Below, one piece after another: positions 37,994-50,492 of a stretch of DNA of 64,000 nucleotides (the first letter of the stretch is position 1; the number at the start of each line of letters is the position of its first letter). Made by a program: the position numbers and the translations under genes. The DNA comes from Basidiobolus meristosporus CBS 931.73. Taxonomy: Eukaryota; Basidiobolomycota; Basidiobolomycetes; Basidiobolales; Basidiobolaceae. Below the pieces are notes generated by a model, which saw only the letters and a list, made by a program, of their open reading frames with translations, was not told the origin of the DNA and did no database searches. Where the stretch lies: positions 62,001-126,000 of the forward strand of contig MCFE01000021.1 in assembly GCA_002104905.1 (NCBI GenBank). The letters run 5' to 3'.

Positions 37994-40900
37994 ATGCGTC
38001 CCTTCCAAAGTCAAATATACCCTAGATTGTCGGATACTAGATACGTGCCTTCAAGCTATGAATCCGATTACACCTCGAGCATCAAAAATCCAATATTCTT
38101 CACTTCACAAGGAGCATTGACTTCTTTATCTGCCTCACCGGAGCGTGAGCAAGTAGTCGTAGCGGGCCGTGAAGGTGATGCAGTTCGCTTTTCTGTCCTT
38201 TGAGAATGATCTAAAACTTGCCCAACTTCGAGCAAATAGTCTTGAAAGTTTTAAGTGTAAGCGAACGTGAAGTGATTGAGGTCGTAAATCTACGCGCAGG
38301 GAGTCGATTAAATTTGAATTTTAGTGTCAATGACGTGAAATGGAGTATGTAAAGCAATTACTCTATGTTATTTTACATTCAAAACCCAAGCCAACCAGGT
38401 CTCAAGTATCAAAGGCGAAGATTGCCACTGCTGCCACTAATGGTGCTATAGTTTTATGGGACATCAATCGGACTGGACAGAAAACGGGTCATTACATATC
38501 TCATGGAGCCATTCACCAATTCTATTATTAAATATGTTATCTTAGAGCGAGTAATATCCGAGCATTCCAGAGCCGTCAACCGCATCGCCTCTGAAAGTTC
38601 TTCTGGCTTGACGTTGCTCAGCGCCTCCCAGGACTCTACCATGAAGCTTTGGGTAAACTCTTATTCTTGATGCCAACACGAGGCGCGTGCTTACCGCGGT
38701 ATATATCTAGGATTTGAGAGAGAAAACTGCCGCCAAGTTTACGTTTCAAGGAAAGTCTGAAAGTGTACGCGATGTACAGTTCAATCCGCTAAACCCCAAT
38801 GAGTTTGTGGCGGCATTCGAGAATGGAACAATTCAGGTAGTGTGGTGCATGGGTTACCCGTTAGAGCCATATCCGTTTCGCTAATTCTTGGAAATCCTCT
38901 GTAGAAATGGGACATACGAAACCCCTCAATGTTCGAAAAAAAGATCAGTGCTCACTATGGAATCGCGTTGTCAATAGATTGGCATTCTGATGGACGATAT
39001 GTGGCCAGCGGGGGAAGAGATAAAATAATTAAGGTGGATACCTGTGAAGCTCTAGATTTATTTGCTGGTTGCTTACCATCAGCCACTAGATTTGGGATAT
39101 GAAGTCAGATGGCCGCAAGCCTCAGACGTGTGTTCAAACCATTGCCAGTGTAGCCCGGGTTCAGTGGCGTCCGGGCTATGAGTACCAAGTAGCGTCATGC
39201 TCCCTAAACACTGATAACCGGGTCGTGGTCCACGATATTCGCAGACCGTACGTTCCCAAGTTTTTCCTAGACGAGCACCAGAATGTCACCACTGGTAAGT
39301 AGAGATCCTGCAGGCCCTCTCGACGCTATCTGATGCCTTGTGTCCTTTTAGGATTTCTTTGGCACGATTCGGACATCATATGGTCATGCTCTAAAGATCG
39401 AAATTTCATACGCCATGACGTTCGGAATGCCACCCAGCCATTGGACTTGCTAAATACCTCTGGCCTAGGTTGGAACGTTTATGGGGACGTAGCGTTCACG
39501 ACCGAAGATAAAACCGCTGCTGATGACACGTAAGATCAACTTCCCTCGTGCATGCCATTGACATATGATCCTTATGGTGACACCTACTAAATATGACCCG
39601 TAGACTCCGACCAGGATTTGGATCTTCGTTTCCACGGTCTTCAAGGAGAGGTTCTGAGATGACCGAACAGGTATGTTGCGCACAAAGAATTGCCTCTGTA
39701 CGATTATTGAGCCAATGAGAATGTAGTTCAACCAGTATCAAAACACTGGTATTGTGCATCTTCCTACATTCGACTACGAAAGCTTTGTGTTTATGGCGGA
39801 ACACTACGATATGAACTCGGGGAATGTTTGGGAAGCCTGTGAACACAATGCAGAGGTAATTCTCCGGTCCTGGACATATCAAGATTTCCATGGTAAACCC
39901 ACCTCCTCGATCATTAGGTGGCTCAATTCGTCAATCAGCCTCGTGCAGCACAAACCTGGAAAGTCATTCAACTTCTCTACAGCGCTCCGTTCAACTCCAA
40001 ATCGGAATTTCCAGAACAGACTCCATTTTCAACTGTTGGAGTGCTGGGTAATGTTATGACCTCCTCCCCCGTTGCCTCCTTAAGTATGCCTCTCTGTCCA
40101 CTGCTTTCCAGAATCTCCACCAACTCGAAACCTTCATAAATTTAGCCCAGAAAAACACTCCAACTGGTATGCACAGAATACCAATCATCACGACCAACGA
40201 CGAAATACACGAGGAGTCCCAGTGGATAGAGGTGCAGGCCGGCCTTAATCTTGTGCTTCTTTAGTGATCTAATGCCTTCCTGGACTTAATGATATAGAGC
40301 TCCGATCTATACGACGCTCTGGAAAGTGATTCCGAAAGCGAGAGCGATGATAGCGACTCGCTTCTTACAAAGCCATTCAAAGGGGAAACCAGAATTAACT
40401 CCGAAACCGTTGTTAACGTATTTGCCCCAACCGAGAAAGCGGCTCTTGATTGGAAGCACGAGAACATCTTGGAAAATTTGATGAAATATTACGGAGAGAA
40501 GGTGAGCCTTGTATTTCTCCCTGTTCAGGGACATGGCTAATTTACAAGTGGGTGTCGTATTAGGGTGATGTCCAGATGTGCGTAACATTGCTCATTGTTT
40601 TGGAGAAACATATCCAACATAAATTTGCCTTGGAAGAGCAATGGTTTTGGTCTTACGTTGGTATGTAAAAGCCGTTCTCTCAGTGGTTCCCGGTTAACTA
40701 ATAGCCTTCTCGTCAAGATCTGCTGCATCGTTTTAAGCTCTGGTCGGCTGCAGCCGCAGTTATCTCGAAATGTAAGATCGCGTCAGTCCGTCAGCGCAAC
40801 CAAGTTAGTCCGTTTCTATACTGCTTATTATGAATCTCGCATAACCCTTTGTTTCTGGGCGTATCTAGGAATCGACCACTGTATATACAAGCTGCAATTA

Positions 40901-41218
40901 TTGCTTTAAACCATTGCTGAATTCAAAACATGGATTCTGGGTGTGTGACAAATGTAGAAAGCTACTTAACCCTTGCACTATATGGTATGTCCCCATCACA
41001 TCAATCACTTGCGAGAGATCGATTCTTATCTTTCTACATAATGCAACAGCCACCAAACTGTCAGAGGGCTGTATGTTTGGTGTCAAGGTTGTAGCCATGG
41101 TGGACATTTGCTGCATATGCAGGATTGGTTCCGGGAAAATTCTACGTGTCCAACCGGCTGTGGACACCAATGCTCTTTTGCGCTTGGTTCAGTAGAAACT
41201 CTTCCATCGAATACATAG
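37994..41218 (+). CDS. SEA2: WDR24/SEA2 subunit of the SEA (GATOR2) complex
   Basis: A multi-exon gene starts at the ATG at 37994 (MRPFQSQIYP) and ends at 41218. The N-terminal half is a WD40 propeller: SKAKIATAATNGAIVLWD, LLSASQDSTMKLW, FENGTIQKWDIRN, YVASGGRDKIIK spliced to IWDMKSDG, and VVVHDIRRPYVPKFF. The C-terminal exon carries the zinc module seen in WDR24: VCDKCRKLLNPCTI, WCQGCSHGGHLLHM, DWFREN, CPTGCGHQCS. The complex coats vacuolar or lysosomal membranes and relieves repression of TORC1 by SEACIT/GATOR1 when amino acids are present. Many introns are short (50-80 nt); one donor near 38172 reads GTGATG rather than GTAAGT. The middle part (39550-40600) is low in recognisable motifs, so its exon edges are less certain. 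It is divergent from the RTT106-like gene across a 258-bp shared promoter region. Confidence 0.9.
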
Positions 41219-41482
41219 GCTAGATTTATTTGCATAACACTATTGGATTTTGTATGTTTATGTAATAGCTGTGAATGAATAAATTGTAAGATAGCTCACA
41301 GATTCGATCCAATTGTCCCCAAAAGATGACACATATCCACTCGAGGATCAGGAGCTGCGTTGGCCCCAATCTGGCCGCCCTTTCCCCACTGCTGAGGGCA
41401 TAACCGCAAACTACTTGGTATATGTACCTTTAGCTCCTACTATTTCATAGTTCCTTTTCGGCCTGCAGTACCCTAATTCCAC

Positions 41483-41882
41483 ATGAGCTTTGTCCTTGGT
41501 ACCGTTGCTCGTAGAGCTTACTCTACCAGATCATATATCCCCCCTAATCTTGGTGCTGCTGTTAAATCAGCCACTCCCAAGGCTGAAACTGGAAGTAATG
41601 ACTTGAGCGGCTTGGTCGAATTTTATAAAAGAATCCCTAAAGGAGCCGCCAATTCCACCAAGCCACGTGGTCTTCTTGCTCGTTACCGTGCTAAATATTG
41701 GGAGGGTGACAATGCCTCTTTCACCCCTTTCATTCACGCAATGCTTTTGGTTGGTGCCATCCATATTGGCCTCCATTATAGTAAGTTCGTGAGCAAAGCG
41801 TTACGGTAACCGATACTAACCGGAATCGAACTTTCTTGCAGAGCATCATCAAGACACCCATGCACATGGTGAACACCATTAA
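41483..41882 (+). CDS. ATP17: Mitochondrial F1Fo-ATP synthase subunit f
   Basis: Two exons (41483..41780 and 41842..41882) give 112 residues. The N terminus (ARRAYSTRSYIPPNLGA) looks like a mitochondrial presequence. The core has the family pattern LVEFYKRIPKGA, GLLARYRAKYW, and one membrane helix FIHAMLLVGAIHIGLHY. The short second exon adds a His-rich end (KHHQDTHAHGEHH), matching the His-rich tail of fungal Atp17. Subunit f sits in the peripheral stalk base of the membrane sector and helps dimerisation. Reading through the intron would give a different short tail, but its GTAAGT donor and TTGCAG acceptor are clear. Confidence 0.92.
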
Positions 41883-41981
41883 ATTTTTGCCGGCACTAAG
41901 GGCATGACCGGATAACTTATCACTAAATTCAGGCGAATAGCTAAAACAACTCTGCATTCAACATGACAGTTGAAATATGTG

Positions 41982-41987
41982 AATAAA
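41982..41987 (+). terminator. Polyadenylation signal after ATP17
   Basis: AATAAA about 100 nt downstream of the stop codon; inferred from position. Confidence 0.35.
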
Positions 41988-44432
41988 ACCAAACTCTTAA
42001 TACCCGAAAGAAGGGACTGAGGTGTATTTATTCTTGTAGCCTACGGTTGCTTTGGCTTCTGTCACTGATATTCAGAACAGTGCTCTCCGAAGTGTCAATG
42101 CCTACCTAGCAATGGCACTGGAGGATTACTCTGGAAGTGTGTCTAAGCAACTAAGCTCGATACTTATCAGCTGAGAAAAATAGGCAAGTACAACCTCACA
42201 CGAAGTCATTCTTATCAATGCTCAGTCGACATTCAAGTTTTAAACCATCTTGTTGGGATGCTTGTCAATTGGATACCCCATTCCTATCTACCTTTTATGG
42301 ATATATTTAGGAATATAAAGATGTGCAGTGAATGAGAAACACAACTCCTCTGTGACCATTGTTCACTACTACTTTAGAGAAACCAATACATTCTTGTTCT
42401 GACTTCCACCAGATATTCAGTGTTAAGTCACTAGAAACCTAATCTAATTAGCCTATTTCCATATACAATAATTTTTGGCATTACCGGCTCTTGATGAGTT
42501 GATAGTGCTGCTTCAGAACTGAAAAAGTAACGAATCGTCCTCAAGGATATCCATAATTGGAAAGCCCCAGCCAACCCTCAGTCTACCCCTTATTTCCAAA
42601 CACAATTAACATTGATGTGTTCAATCGGTGTTTGCAAGTAATTTAAATTGGATGCGCTGATGCCCTTCCTCGTATATTTATCGTTGCAATGTGTTCTGGG
42701 CTGTTTCACAGTATATATGCACTCGAAAGCTAGTGTGATTCCAGAAATAGATTAACATCAGGTGAGCGTTTTTTGTGGTACAGTAGATTGCAACACTCCT
42801 CCTTTAATATGTCAAGGAAAACCGAAAATAACGGGTACTCGATATCACTTCATATGCGAATCACGTGGAGCATCGAGCAAAACCAGCTCTGCTCTCTTCT
42901 CAATTGCCCACGAATTTCACGAGAGTCGATCCACCACTAACTGCATATTGCACCAAGATGGATAAAGTTGATTCTTTGTATGAAATGAATGGCATTGAGT
43001 GGGGAGAGGGTTCAGATACTAGTTGAGACCTGCTTACACGCCGGTCACCAACTACTGTGTATCTGAGAAATTGGGTGGATGCCTTGAGCACATGCTGCTG
43101 ATCAGGTCTCAACTAATGCAGCTTCACTTCTTTTTAGTAAACTCTCCTATATCTCCAGCTGATGAGTAGCAACGGATGTAGGAAGGGGTGTGACGAATTC
43201 GAGTCCAAGACGATTCCAAAACCCTGATCTAGAAAATACGCAATGCCAAAGGAGATCTCTTCGAGTATTGCCAAATCTTACAGCCTTCATTGAGGTTACT
43301 CGTTGCTCAATGGACTTGGGCCTCCTTGTTGCAATCAGGAAAGCACCTTTGGCCGTCCAAAGTGATCAGGAATTGACGCCCAAAAGAAAGAATCCGGTTG
43401 ATGAGACAAGGATTCATTGTATCCACTCCTGATCAATGAGCCTGAGAGTTCTCGACTAATATCGACTGACCCAATCTGAGAATATCCCCGGGGACAACAA
43501 TCATAGGATTAATATATCGCGGTCACCTGCCTAGGAAATCACTCGGCATGCTAATGTAATGGCTATGCCATATGCATGTATTTGTGAAGGCAAGATGTGA
43601 TCACTACAAGCTACTAAAATTAAGATCCTGCCAATTAGTCCTGCTCGGCAGTGCTGAGAGGCGGGCAATCTTGGAGTATATGTATATCCGGGAATAGTTC
43701 ACAGCCATTGTTGTGGGGAATCCTCTCCAGCTGATTCATACATCACTTTCCACACATATATACATCAACTCTACAGTAAATCCATGTGTGTGTGCTACAT
43801 GGGTGACATCTCAGTGATTTTACCTGATCGAACAATGAGTTGGGAAATTCCCATCTCTATTTCGCTCACGTATATGGTGAGCTAATCAGTGGCAAGGGAA
43901 TTCATAATTATCCCAAATGTAGAAGAAATCCGCACATTGAATCCGTGTGATCTGGAATCGGTGGGATACGCCAATAAGGCATTTAGAGCTGAGCTTAAAT
44001 ATCGCAGTAAATGGCTTCCAAGACTGGAGCCAGCAAACTCAACCCGAAATCTGCATGGTTTCTCGAATAATACCAATAGCAAGATTAGGGGCAGTGGGTA
44101 TGTTCTTGAAACCAAATTAAAACATCCTAATATTACACTCATTAAAATCAACAGGTTAACTCAACAAAGGTGTTCTCTGACGTCCACTTAGATCTCTGCT
44201 CCACGTGACTTGGCTGGATACTGCAGCTGCGATTTAAACATGTACTAGTCGTGTCCAGTATCACGCGACCATCTTCCACTATGCTTTGTTCCCAACTATA
44301 GGTCTTACACTTGTTTCGTATTCTTAAATATATAGGTTTAAATGACTTGTCCCATCGCATAAGTGAAACCATCATTTGAATCTTGTTCAATCCACAAACC
44401 CGCTTTCATCACTCTACCTGTCCTGAATTCGG

Positions 44433-44440
44433 TATAAATA
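44433..44440 (+). promoter_or_regulatory. TATA-like element of the WHI3-like gene
   Basis: TATAAATA lies about 155 nt upstream of the ATG at 44595 and is followed by a long pyrimidine-rich leader (44460-44580). Inferred. Confidence 0.4.
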
Positions 44441-44594
44441 CTTGGTCTCGATTTCCTTACTCTCGACTCAGCATTCATCTTTCTCTCATCCTCATTTTCA
44501 TATCAGTACAGCCATTCCGCTTTTCTATTACTCCAGTTAATAAGCATTCAACAAACTCTACTTCAACTCCCATCCCAAGCATTACACTCGAGCA

Positions 44595-45789
44595 ATGAAT
44601 CAAAGCGAAGAGATTACCACCATCTTTGTGATTGGTTTCCCCGAAGACATGCAAGAAAGAGAATTCCAAAACATGTTTCTCTTCTCTCCTGGCTTTGAAG
44701 CAGCCACTCTCAAAGTACCTCAAGGAAACGAGCCCGAACTTGGAGGTCGCAAACAAATTGTAAGTGTTCGATGCTTTATTGATTCATTGACCAGTTACTT
44801 AATCGGTATAATTCTAGATTGGTTTCGCTAAGTTCAGATCAAGACTTGAAGCTCTCCAAGCCCGTGATATTCTGAGCGGCAAACGTGTTGATGCAGAGCG
44901 TGGGTGCGTTATTAAAGCCGAGATGGCGAAGAAGAACCTACTTATCAAGAAAATGCCTATTATGGATGGTTCTTTCGCAAACTCCAGCATGAATTTGGCC
45001 CAAGCATTGACGCCAAATCCAATTCAGGGTGTCATGAAAAAGAAATACGGAAACACTGCATTTGATTCATTTTTTCCTGGTGGTCCAATCCTTCCAGCTG
45101 GGCTTCTTTCTCCTCAACCACAAGTTCATGAATTCAATATGGACTACGAAACCTCCAGCCTACTTTCATCCTCCCCACCCTACGACGATGAGCTTCTTGA
45201 TGCGAGCCTTGATGAACTAAGTAGCTCATTTACCTCGGGAGCCTCAAGAGCTGTTGGATACAACCCCAAGAGATCGCTTACCGCTCCTGCTGCTTTTGAT
45301 GGAGTCGGAAATTCATTCTCCTTCCCCAAGTTCACCATATCAAACACATACAATCAACACAGTATGCTATTTGGAAACAACACATCGGTTTCTCCCACAA
45401 GCGAATATTCTCCATTCTCCATGTCTGGAAACGAGCCGGGATTATCGACCTCTCTTTCGTCCTCTACTTCCAACTCCTCCTTCATGAGTCCCTCTGGCAG
45501 AGTAAACTCTGGTGATCAAAATCCACCTTGCAATACCTTGTATGTTGGGAACCTCCCTATCAGCACAATGGAAGAGGAGTTACGTCAACTTTTCACCCCT
45601 CAACCTGGGTACAAGAGACTCTGCTTTCGCATGAAGCCACACTCTGGACCAATGTGCTTCATCGAATTCGATGACATTCAGTATGCAACCTACAGCCTCC
45701 AGGAATTGCAAGGGCATCTTCTCAGCAACTCAGTTAAGGGTGGTATTCGATTGAGCTACTCAAAGAACCCCCTTGGTGTAAGAGCCTGA
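44595..45789 (+). CDS. WHI3/Scw1-like RNA-binding protein with two RRMs
   Basis: Exons 44595..44759 and 44818..45789 give 378 residues. The N-terminal RRM starts [21 protein letters not shown] and continues over the intron as [21 protein letters not shown] 170-residue Ser/Pro/Asn-rich linker follows. The C-terminal RRM is the highly conserved one of the Whi3/Scw1 group: [30 protein letters not shown] and [16 protein letters not shown]. Whi3 restrains G1 cyclin mRNA in yeast and forms condensates in multinucleate hyphae; Scw1 affects wall integrity and septation. The linker here lacks a long polyQ tract like that of Whi3. Cytoplasmic mRNA regulation is inferred from the family. Confidence 0.93.
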
Positions 45790-47728
45790 GTGTACAAATC
45801 CTTCCATGCCTCATTCATGTCATGAGCATATAGCAGAAGCTTCATCATCATTCAACATTAGTGTTCATCAATTATTCGTAACAAGGATTATCCAAGTTCC
45901 CCAACTCGCATTAACCCGGTTTTTCACACTAGTCGAAATCCAGCCATAGCACATCATTCTTATCTTTGTCATTTCTATTTTAGCATCTAACCGTAAATTA
46001 TAAGGAAATATTCCATCGACAGTTTAGTGCATTTCAATCCATGTAAACAATTTTGCCACATGTATATATTCGCTAACTTGCACAACCACGGTTTGTCTTC
46101 ATAAATACGTCTGAATAAACAATAATAACACGGTGACTGGATTTGAAACTGTGGACAATGACGGTAAAATGACATACGCAGATGCGTAGGAATGGCACCC
46201 AATCGTTGCATTCAAAATTTACGAAGTCATTTATTACAATGAATAAGAAGAGATTTCCTGGTGGCCCTTCCTTGGCTGGTATGCTATTAGTTCATAAGTG
46301 ATGCGATTGAACTGGATCCTATACAATCTAAAGATACACTGATCCACTACCAACTATTTGTTAAGCTTAAACAGGGATACCGATTGTGGTGCGATTTGGT
46401 GGCCCTTTTTGGTACGCCGCAATTCAGCAACGTGTAGAATACATGTTCATTAAGATTATATATTATATTCGGAATCAACAATTAGCCAGCGCTATTGGTC
46501 TCCATGAGGTATGGTAACTCCTATATCATGAATCTATCTATCAACACTTATCAGGTGTAGTTTAAAAGTGCTGCTTATCGTGAAAATCAAAACCCCTTGA
46601 TATTCATCATCAAATTTAATAATTACTAACAGCCGCGAAGTCCCGTAGAGCCCTTTATCTTTATCGCCTACCATAAATACGATGACGACTTCAGCCTGTC
46701 ACATGGGAGGGTTTGGGCCTTGTTTGATATTAATCCTATACATACATGCCACACCCTTACCAGATCAAATTCCCACCATTGAGTGGGAAATTGTTCCGAA
46801 GTTGGCCAGGCCCTTGTTCCTGCGTCTACAATGTGTGGCGGTACACTGTGTGGCAATAGTGCCATTGTCATCTGATTTGAGATTAGTGAATCGGCTATTC
46901 GAGGAAATTCCCAACTTGTAACTCCGCAAGCATTTGTGACTACACTTAGCAGCATGTACTTCATTCCCTCACAGCTCGATTGTGCCACTGCTGTTGATTA
47001 TGGGAAGAAATTGGGGGTGACATGTGATTGCTTTCATTGGCATTCCAGATGGAGGTGGTGTAGATAATCTGCTTGTCAATTTTGGTTATTTACTTGCAAA
47101 TCATGACGTCCCTGTGGCTCTTGAGCTTCATTGTGGAATACTTCGACTTTGGCTTCGTAGGGGATTCGTGTGAACAACCAACACTAAAGATGCAATTAAC
47201 TGGCCAGCCAATTATCTGTGCTACTCAGACCACATGAGGGATTGTGATCACCCATCACTCCTCACCATCCCCTTTCCTCAAACAGCCCATATCCACACTC
47301 TCAGAATGGATAGGGCTTGAGATTTGTACTGGGGACTTTACTAGTGGGGACGCAGACTCAATAGTTCTCGTGTAGACTCGAGGTCTCCAAACTTGCTTTG
47401 GTGAAAGAGTTCGAAGCATATTCGCCGCACCTTAAGAATCTTGACTGCATTTGGAGCGTATGAAATCAAGTGTCCCTCTACGCGGTAGAGATTTATTTGA
47501 AAAAGCTGAGCTGCGAGATTAAGGGGCTATTTAAAAGTATGCTTTGGGGAAGACTTTTCTGCTCCGCTTTTGGAAAACCATGAAGGCTAGGTTGAAATTA
47601 GGCTTGTGGAATGGATTGAGACTTATATCAGAACACTGGCCAAGTTATGTAGTGTACCAAAGGAGGTTAGAGTCCTAGGCCAGAATACTCTGCGATAAAA
47701 ATTGAGGGATGGTCGGTGGGTCTAGTGC
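45790..47728. other. Gene-poor convergent region (1.9 kb)
   Basis: Between the 3' ends of the WHI3-like and SH3 genes. A minus-strand frame at 46668-46988 (106 codons) has no recognisable motif and no supporting context. Nothing else supported. Confidence 0.4.
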
Positions 47729-48238
47729 TTATATTCCCGGAGCCACCTTTACCATCTCTTGTGTGTCGGCCAAATCGATCTCGCTAAATTGTGACATGTC
47801 CAGAGGGGTAGGCTCGGTTACGATCTCAGTTAGATATCTGGGCTCAATGAGATGCGCATCATCGTCATCCTCCGTGGAAGAAAACGTCAAAGTGGAGTCC
47901 TGGGATGTAGTGCTCCATTTTTTCGATAGCCACGACTTCTCAACATCCCCATACCCTGTAGGAAAGCAGCCCAGCACTTTTCTTGGATCTTTCTCTAGGT
48001 ATCCGATCAAATGGGTCTCACTCTTGGAAACCACGCAAATTCTGTCCCCCTTTTCAAAATGCAGTAGTGAATATTCAAGCTCATGGGGATTTAGGCCAGA
48101 TTCACCTTCATTGCTTGCTGGTGGATATTGTTGGTTTGCAATTAGAATGCTTCTAATCTTATGAGAGCTTGCGGATTGTGGCTGCGAAGCGGTCGAGTCA
48201 TTTTCCCCCCGAAAACAACACAAATATGTGAAAAACAT
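47729..48238 (-). CDS. Small SH3-domain protein
   Basis: Single-exon frame of 169 residues from the ATG at 48238. Residues of about 50-105 have the SH3 pattern: ELEYSLLHFEKGDRICVV (RT-loop end and 'L.F.kGD.I' strand), IGYLEKDPRKVLGCFPTGYG (the 'G.FP..Y' end). The canonical ALYDY is not obvious and the central Trp of the nSrc region is replaced (SETHLIGY), so ligand binding may be altered. The C-terminal 60 residues are acidic and Ser/Thr-rich. The first residues (MFFTYLCCFRG) contain a Cys pair that could be lipid-modified, but no secretion signal is certain. Similar short SH3 modules are common in zygomycete genomes; function unknown. Confidence 0.6.
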   Translation of the reverse strand: MFFTYLCCFRGENDSTASQPQSASSHKIRSILIANQQYPPASNEGESGLNPHELEYSLLHFEKGDRICVVSKSETHLIGYLEKDPRKVLGCFPTGYGDVEKSWLSKKWSTTSQDSTLTFSSTEDDDDAHLIEPRYLTEIVTEPTPLDMSQFSEIDLADTQEMVKVAPGI

Positions 48239-48914
48239 GAATGGACTTTTCCCAATTAGTGAGAACTAAGTCCACCTCGAAGAGGCGTAGACTTTATACC
48301 CATTTGGCGGCGTCCGTACTGCGCTTCAGATCTCTGACGATTCCTCATACAGCCCCACCACCTCTGACATATCAAAGCGATCTCAAACGTGGCTGGGTTC
48401 AAGTGTGCAGCGATTAGTAGCACTGCCAATTTGCGACTTGGTGAATCATGCTGATAGAAAGCAGCATCACCAATAACCCTTCTCCCCATTTAAACCCTGA
48501 CGAGCACTGAATAAGCAGTAACCAGGATAAGACATACGTTCCTCAGCTGACCTACCAGATGTAGCATCAACCACATTCATCGACAGCACTAGGTTTTACC
48601 ACCGCTTGCTCTTACTCGACTAATACTGGATAGATAGCTACAATTTTGATGACCTCTCCCAGCAATGAACAATCCGATAAATGTAGCTTTGAGTATGATC
48701 AGGACAGGCCATGGGGCTGAAGCATACTTTAGGTTTATTACTGGTATGGACACTTCCTGGCTAACGTTTCAAAAATGCTAGGAGAGTATGGCATATCAGA
48801 GAACTCAAGTGGGATGTAAATGATATCTTACTCTTTACTAATATCATTTTGCCTTGAATTGATTGTTGACCTTTCTACTTGACCATCATATGGGCTTTCT
48901 AACTGGGTCAGGGC
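48239..48914. other. Intergenic region
   Basis: Upstream of the SH3 gene and downstream of the 157-aa membrane protein. An open frame at 48256-48489 (-) is close to the SH3 gene, but has no motif and no splice link that I can support. Confidence 0.4.
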
Positions 48915-49388
48915 TTAGGAATAGTTTGATGATGCATTATCCAAAGACTCGTATGTTGGGAGATGCTCCGCTGTATAAAGTGGAAGGGGATCCAACCATT
49001 CGGGTGTTTCAAAGAGTAGACTTCGCTGTTCATCTCTCTCAGGATCCATCTCATTGGGCACCTTAAACAGAATTGGCCAAACTCCAAGTGCCCCTTTATA
49101 TAAGTTGACCCCAATGACTGCCACCAGGCATGCTCCAAAAGCAAATATCATTAACAGTAGGCCAGTAGATAGCATACCAGGGTTGCTTTCTTGATACAGC
49201 CCAGACTCACCCCCCTGTGTGTGATGCGGGTTTGACGGAAACTGGAGGTTTCTTTGACTAGCTTGTTGAAGCTGCAAGTGCAATTGTTGGGCTAGAGCCG
49301 TGCCCGAGCCACTCATAAACACCCAAGTGGCCAGCCACCAGGACCTAGTAGAGTGAAAGAATGCAATCTTGAATTTGATTCTCATCAT
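48915..49388 (-). CDS. Small single-pass membrane protein with (L)PxY motifs
   Basis: Intronless frame of 157 residues from the ATG pair at 49388/49385. It has an N-terminal hydrophobic signal (SWWLATWVFMSGSGTALA), a short Gln/Asn/Ser-rich outer part of about 40 residues, one membrane segment at about 71-97 (LLLMIFAFGACLVAVIGV) and a cytosolic tail with two spaced tyrosine motifs, LPLYTAEHLPTYESL. Such paired PxY motifs in fungal membrane proteins often recruit Rsp5-type WW-domain ubiquitin ligases, although these lack the full PPxY. No family name is recognised. The topology is clear enough to support a real gene. Confidence 0.6.
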   Translation of the reverse strand: MMRIKFKIAFFHSTRSWWLATWVFMSGSGTALAQQLHLQLQQASQRNLQFPSNPHHTQGGESGLYQESNPGMLSTGLLLMIFAFGACLVAVIGVNLYKGALGVWPILFKVPNEMDPERDEQRSLLFETPEWLDPLPLYTAEHLPTYESLDNASSNYS

Positions 49389-50492
49389 TTCACTATCAAC
49401 TTGATCTCTGATGCGGCTCGAGCTTACACCTTGCAGTACAGGAGCTGTCCACTTCCCTTGGACAGTTGGGATGGCCAGACTGGGGTTTTAACATCGATTT
49501 CAAACGTTGCTCAAATCAAAAATTAAGTTTTACTCTAGTTTGATTTGCTGTACGATTTAGATATGGATATTCACATTTGAGATTTCTCCGAACTTTGGAA
49601 CAAGCGGTTTTAGGTAGATGGAACTATGTAATCAATCCTTGTTACAAAAGTATCAACCAGTTACCTGGACTCTTTATACGCCAACAATTTGAACATACTA
49701 GCCTATTCTTTCAGCAGACATGAAGCTGTGCCAGTTTGACAACAGGCTATCTATGCTTGGGTAGCACTCATCAATAACCATGTACTTTCCACGCACACTT
49801 AGCAACAGACCCAAGGCCTTGCCTTCTTTGGGTTAGCAAAAGGATGTATGCCATCAGAAATGTGAATCTACATCAATATACTAAAAATGGGAATCTCAGG
49901 ACACTGCCACCGTAACTTGGCAGTGAGAGCACGAGATAACAGGAACCTGTGCAACACCAGGGTGAATCTCAGGATGCTAGTGAAAGTGGAATTTCAGTCA
50001 TTTCCTTAGTAAACCAAGACTGGTTTTGAAAACCATCAATCCAATGCCGCAATCAAAATGGCCTATGAAAGAATCGAATGAGCACTGCAAATTACATATG
50101 GAAGTAGTAGTCTCTAAGTAGCATGATTTCCGAAGGCCTATTTATTCAAATTCGATACAGAATCTTTGATTGGATTGATGAAAGCTACCGTAGCCATGGT
50201 TCAAACCACTACGTAGTGAACAAAATTTTCAACTATGGATGAATTGTTTCCGCAGTAAGGGTTAGGAACTCGCATCAATTCCATTGGCGCGAAAAGCTTT
50301 GTAGTGGGGTAGCTGAATGATTATCACCGAGAATCTTGACCTAATGCTCTGGAAATTATCGTATTTCCGAAATCCCCAAATTTATTCGTCACCCCGTTTT
50401 CAATTCTTCGAAATTCAAAATTTTTACTTGATAACTTCGTCGGCCCTACAGCCACTCTATTCTGCACTCTCACCCATACCTCCTCATTCACT
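49389..50492. other. Intergenic region
   Basis: Between two divergent genes (membrane protein and prohibitin). It should hold both promoters; no coding region supported. Confidence 0.4.

Larger units (their letters stand above)
41883..44594. other. Longest gene-poor region (2.7 kb)
   Basis: No coding exon can be supported. Frames of 70-100 codons near 42762-43432 and 43882-44191 exist on both strands but overlap each other, lack ATG or lack any motif. The right end holds the promoter and C/T-rich leader of the RRM gene. Confidence 0.4.

Noticed and set aside
41280-41330. GATTCGATCC string resembling a tRNA box B
   Set aside because: No cloverleaf can be drawn from the flanks; it lies in the WDR24 3' region.
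43882-44191. Overlapping 90-100-codon frames on both strands
   Set aside because: They overlap each other, the plus one starts with GTG, and neither has a motif or splice support.
46668-46988. 106-codon minus-strand frame
   Set aside because: No recognisable domain, no promoter or intron context, and composition like the surrounding noncoding DNA.
48256-48489. 77-codon frame just upstream of the SH3 gene as a possible first exon
   Set aside because: No donor/acceptor pair links it in frame, and the SH3 frame has its own ATG.
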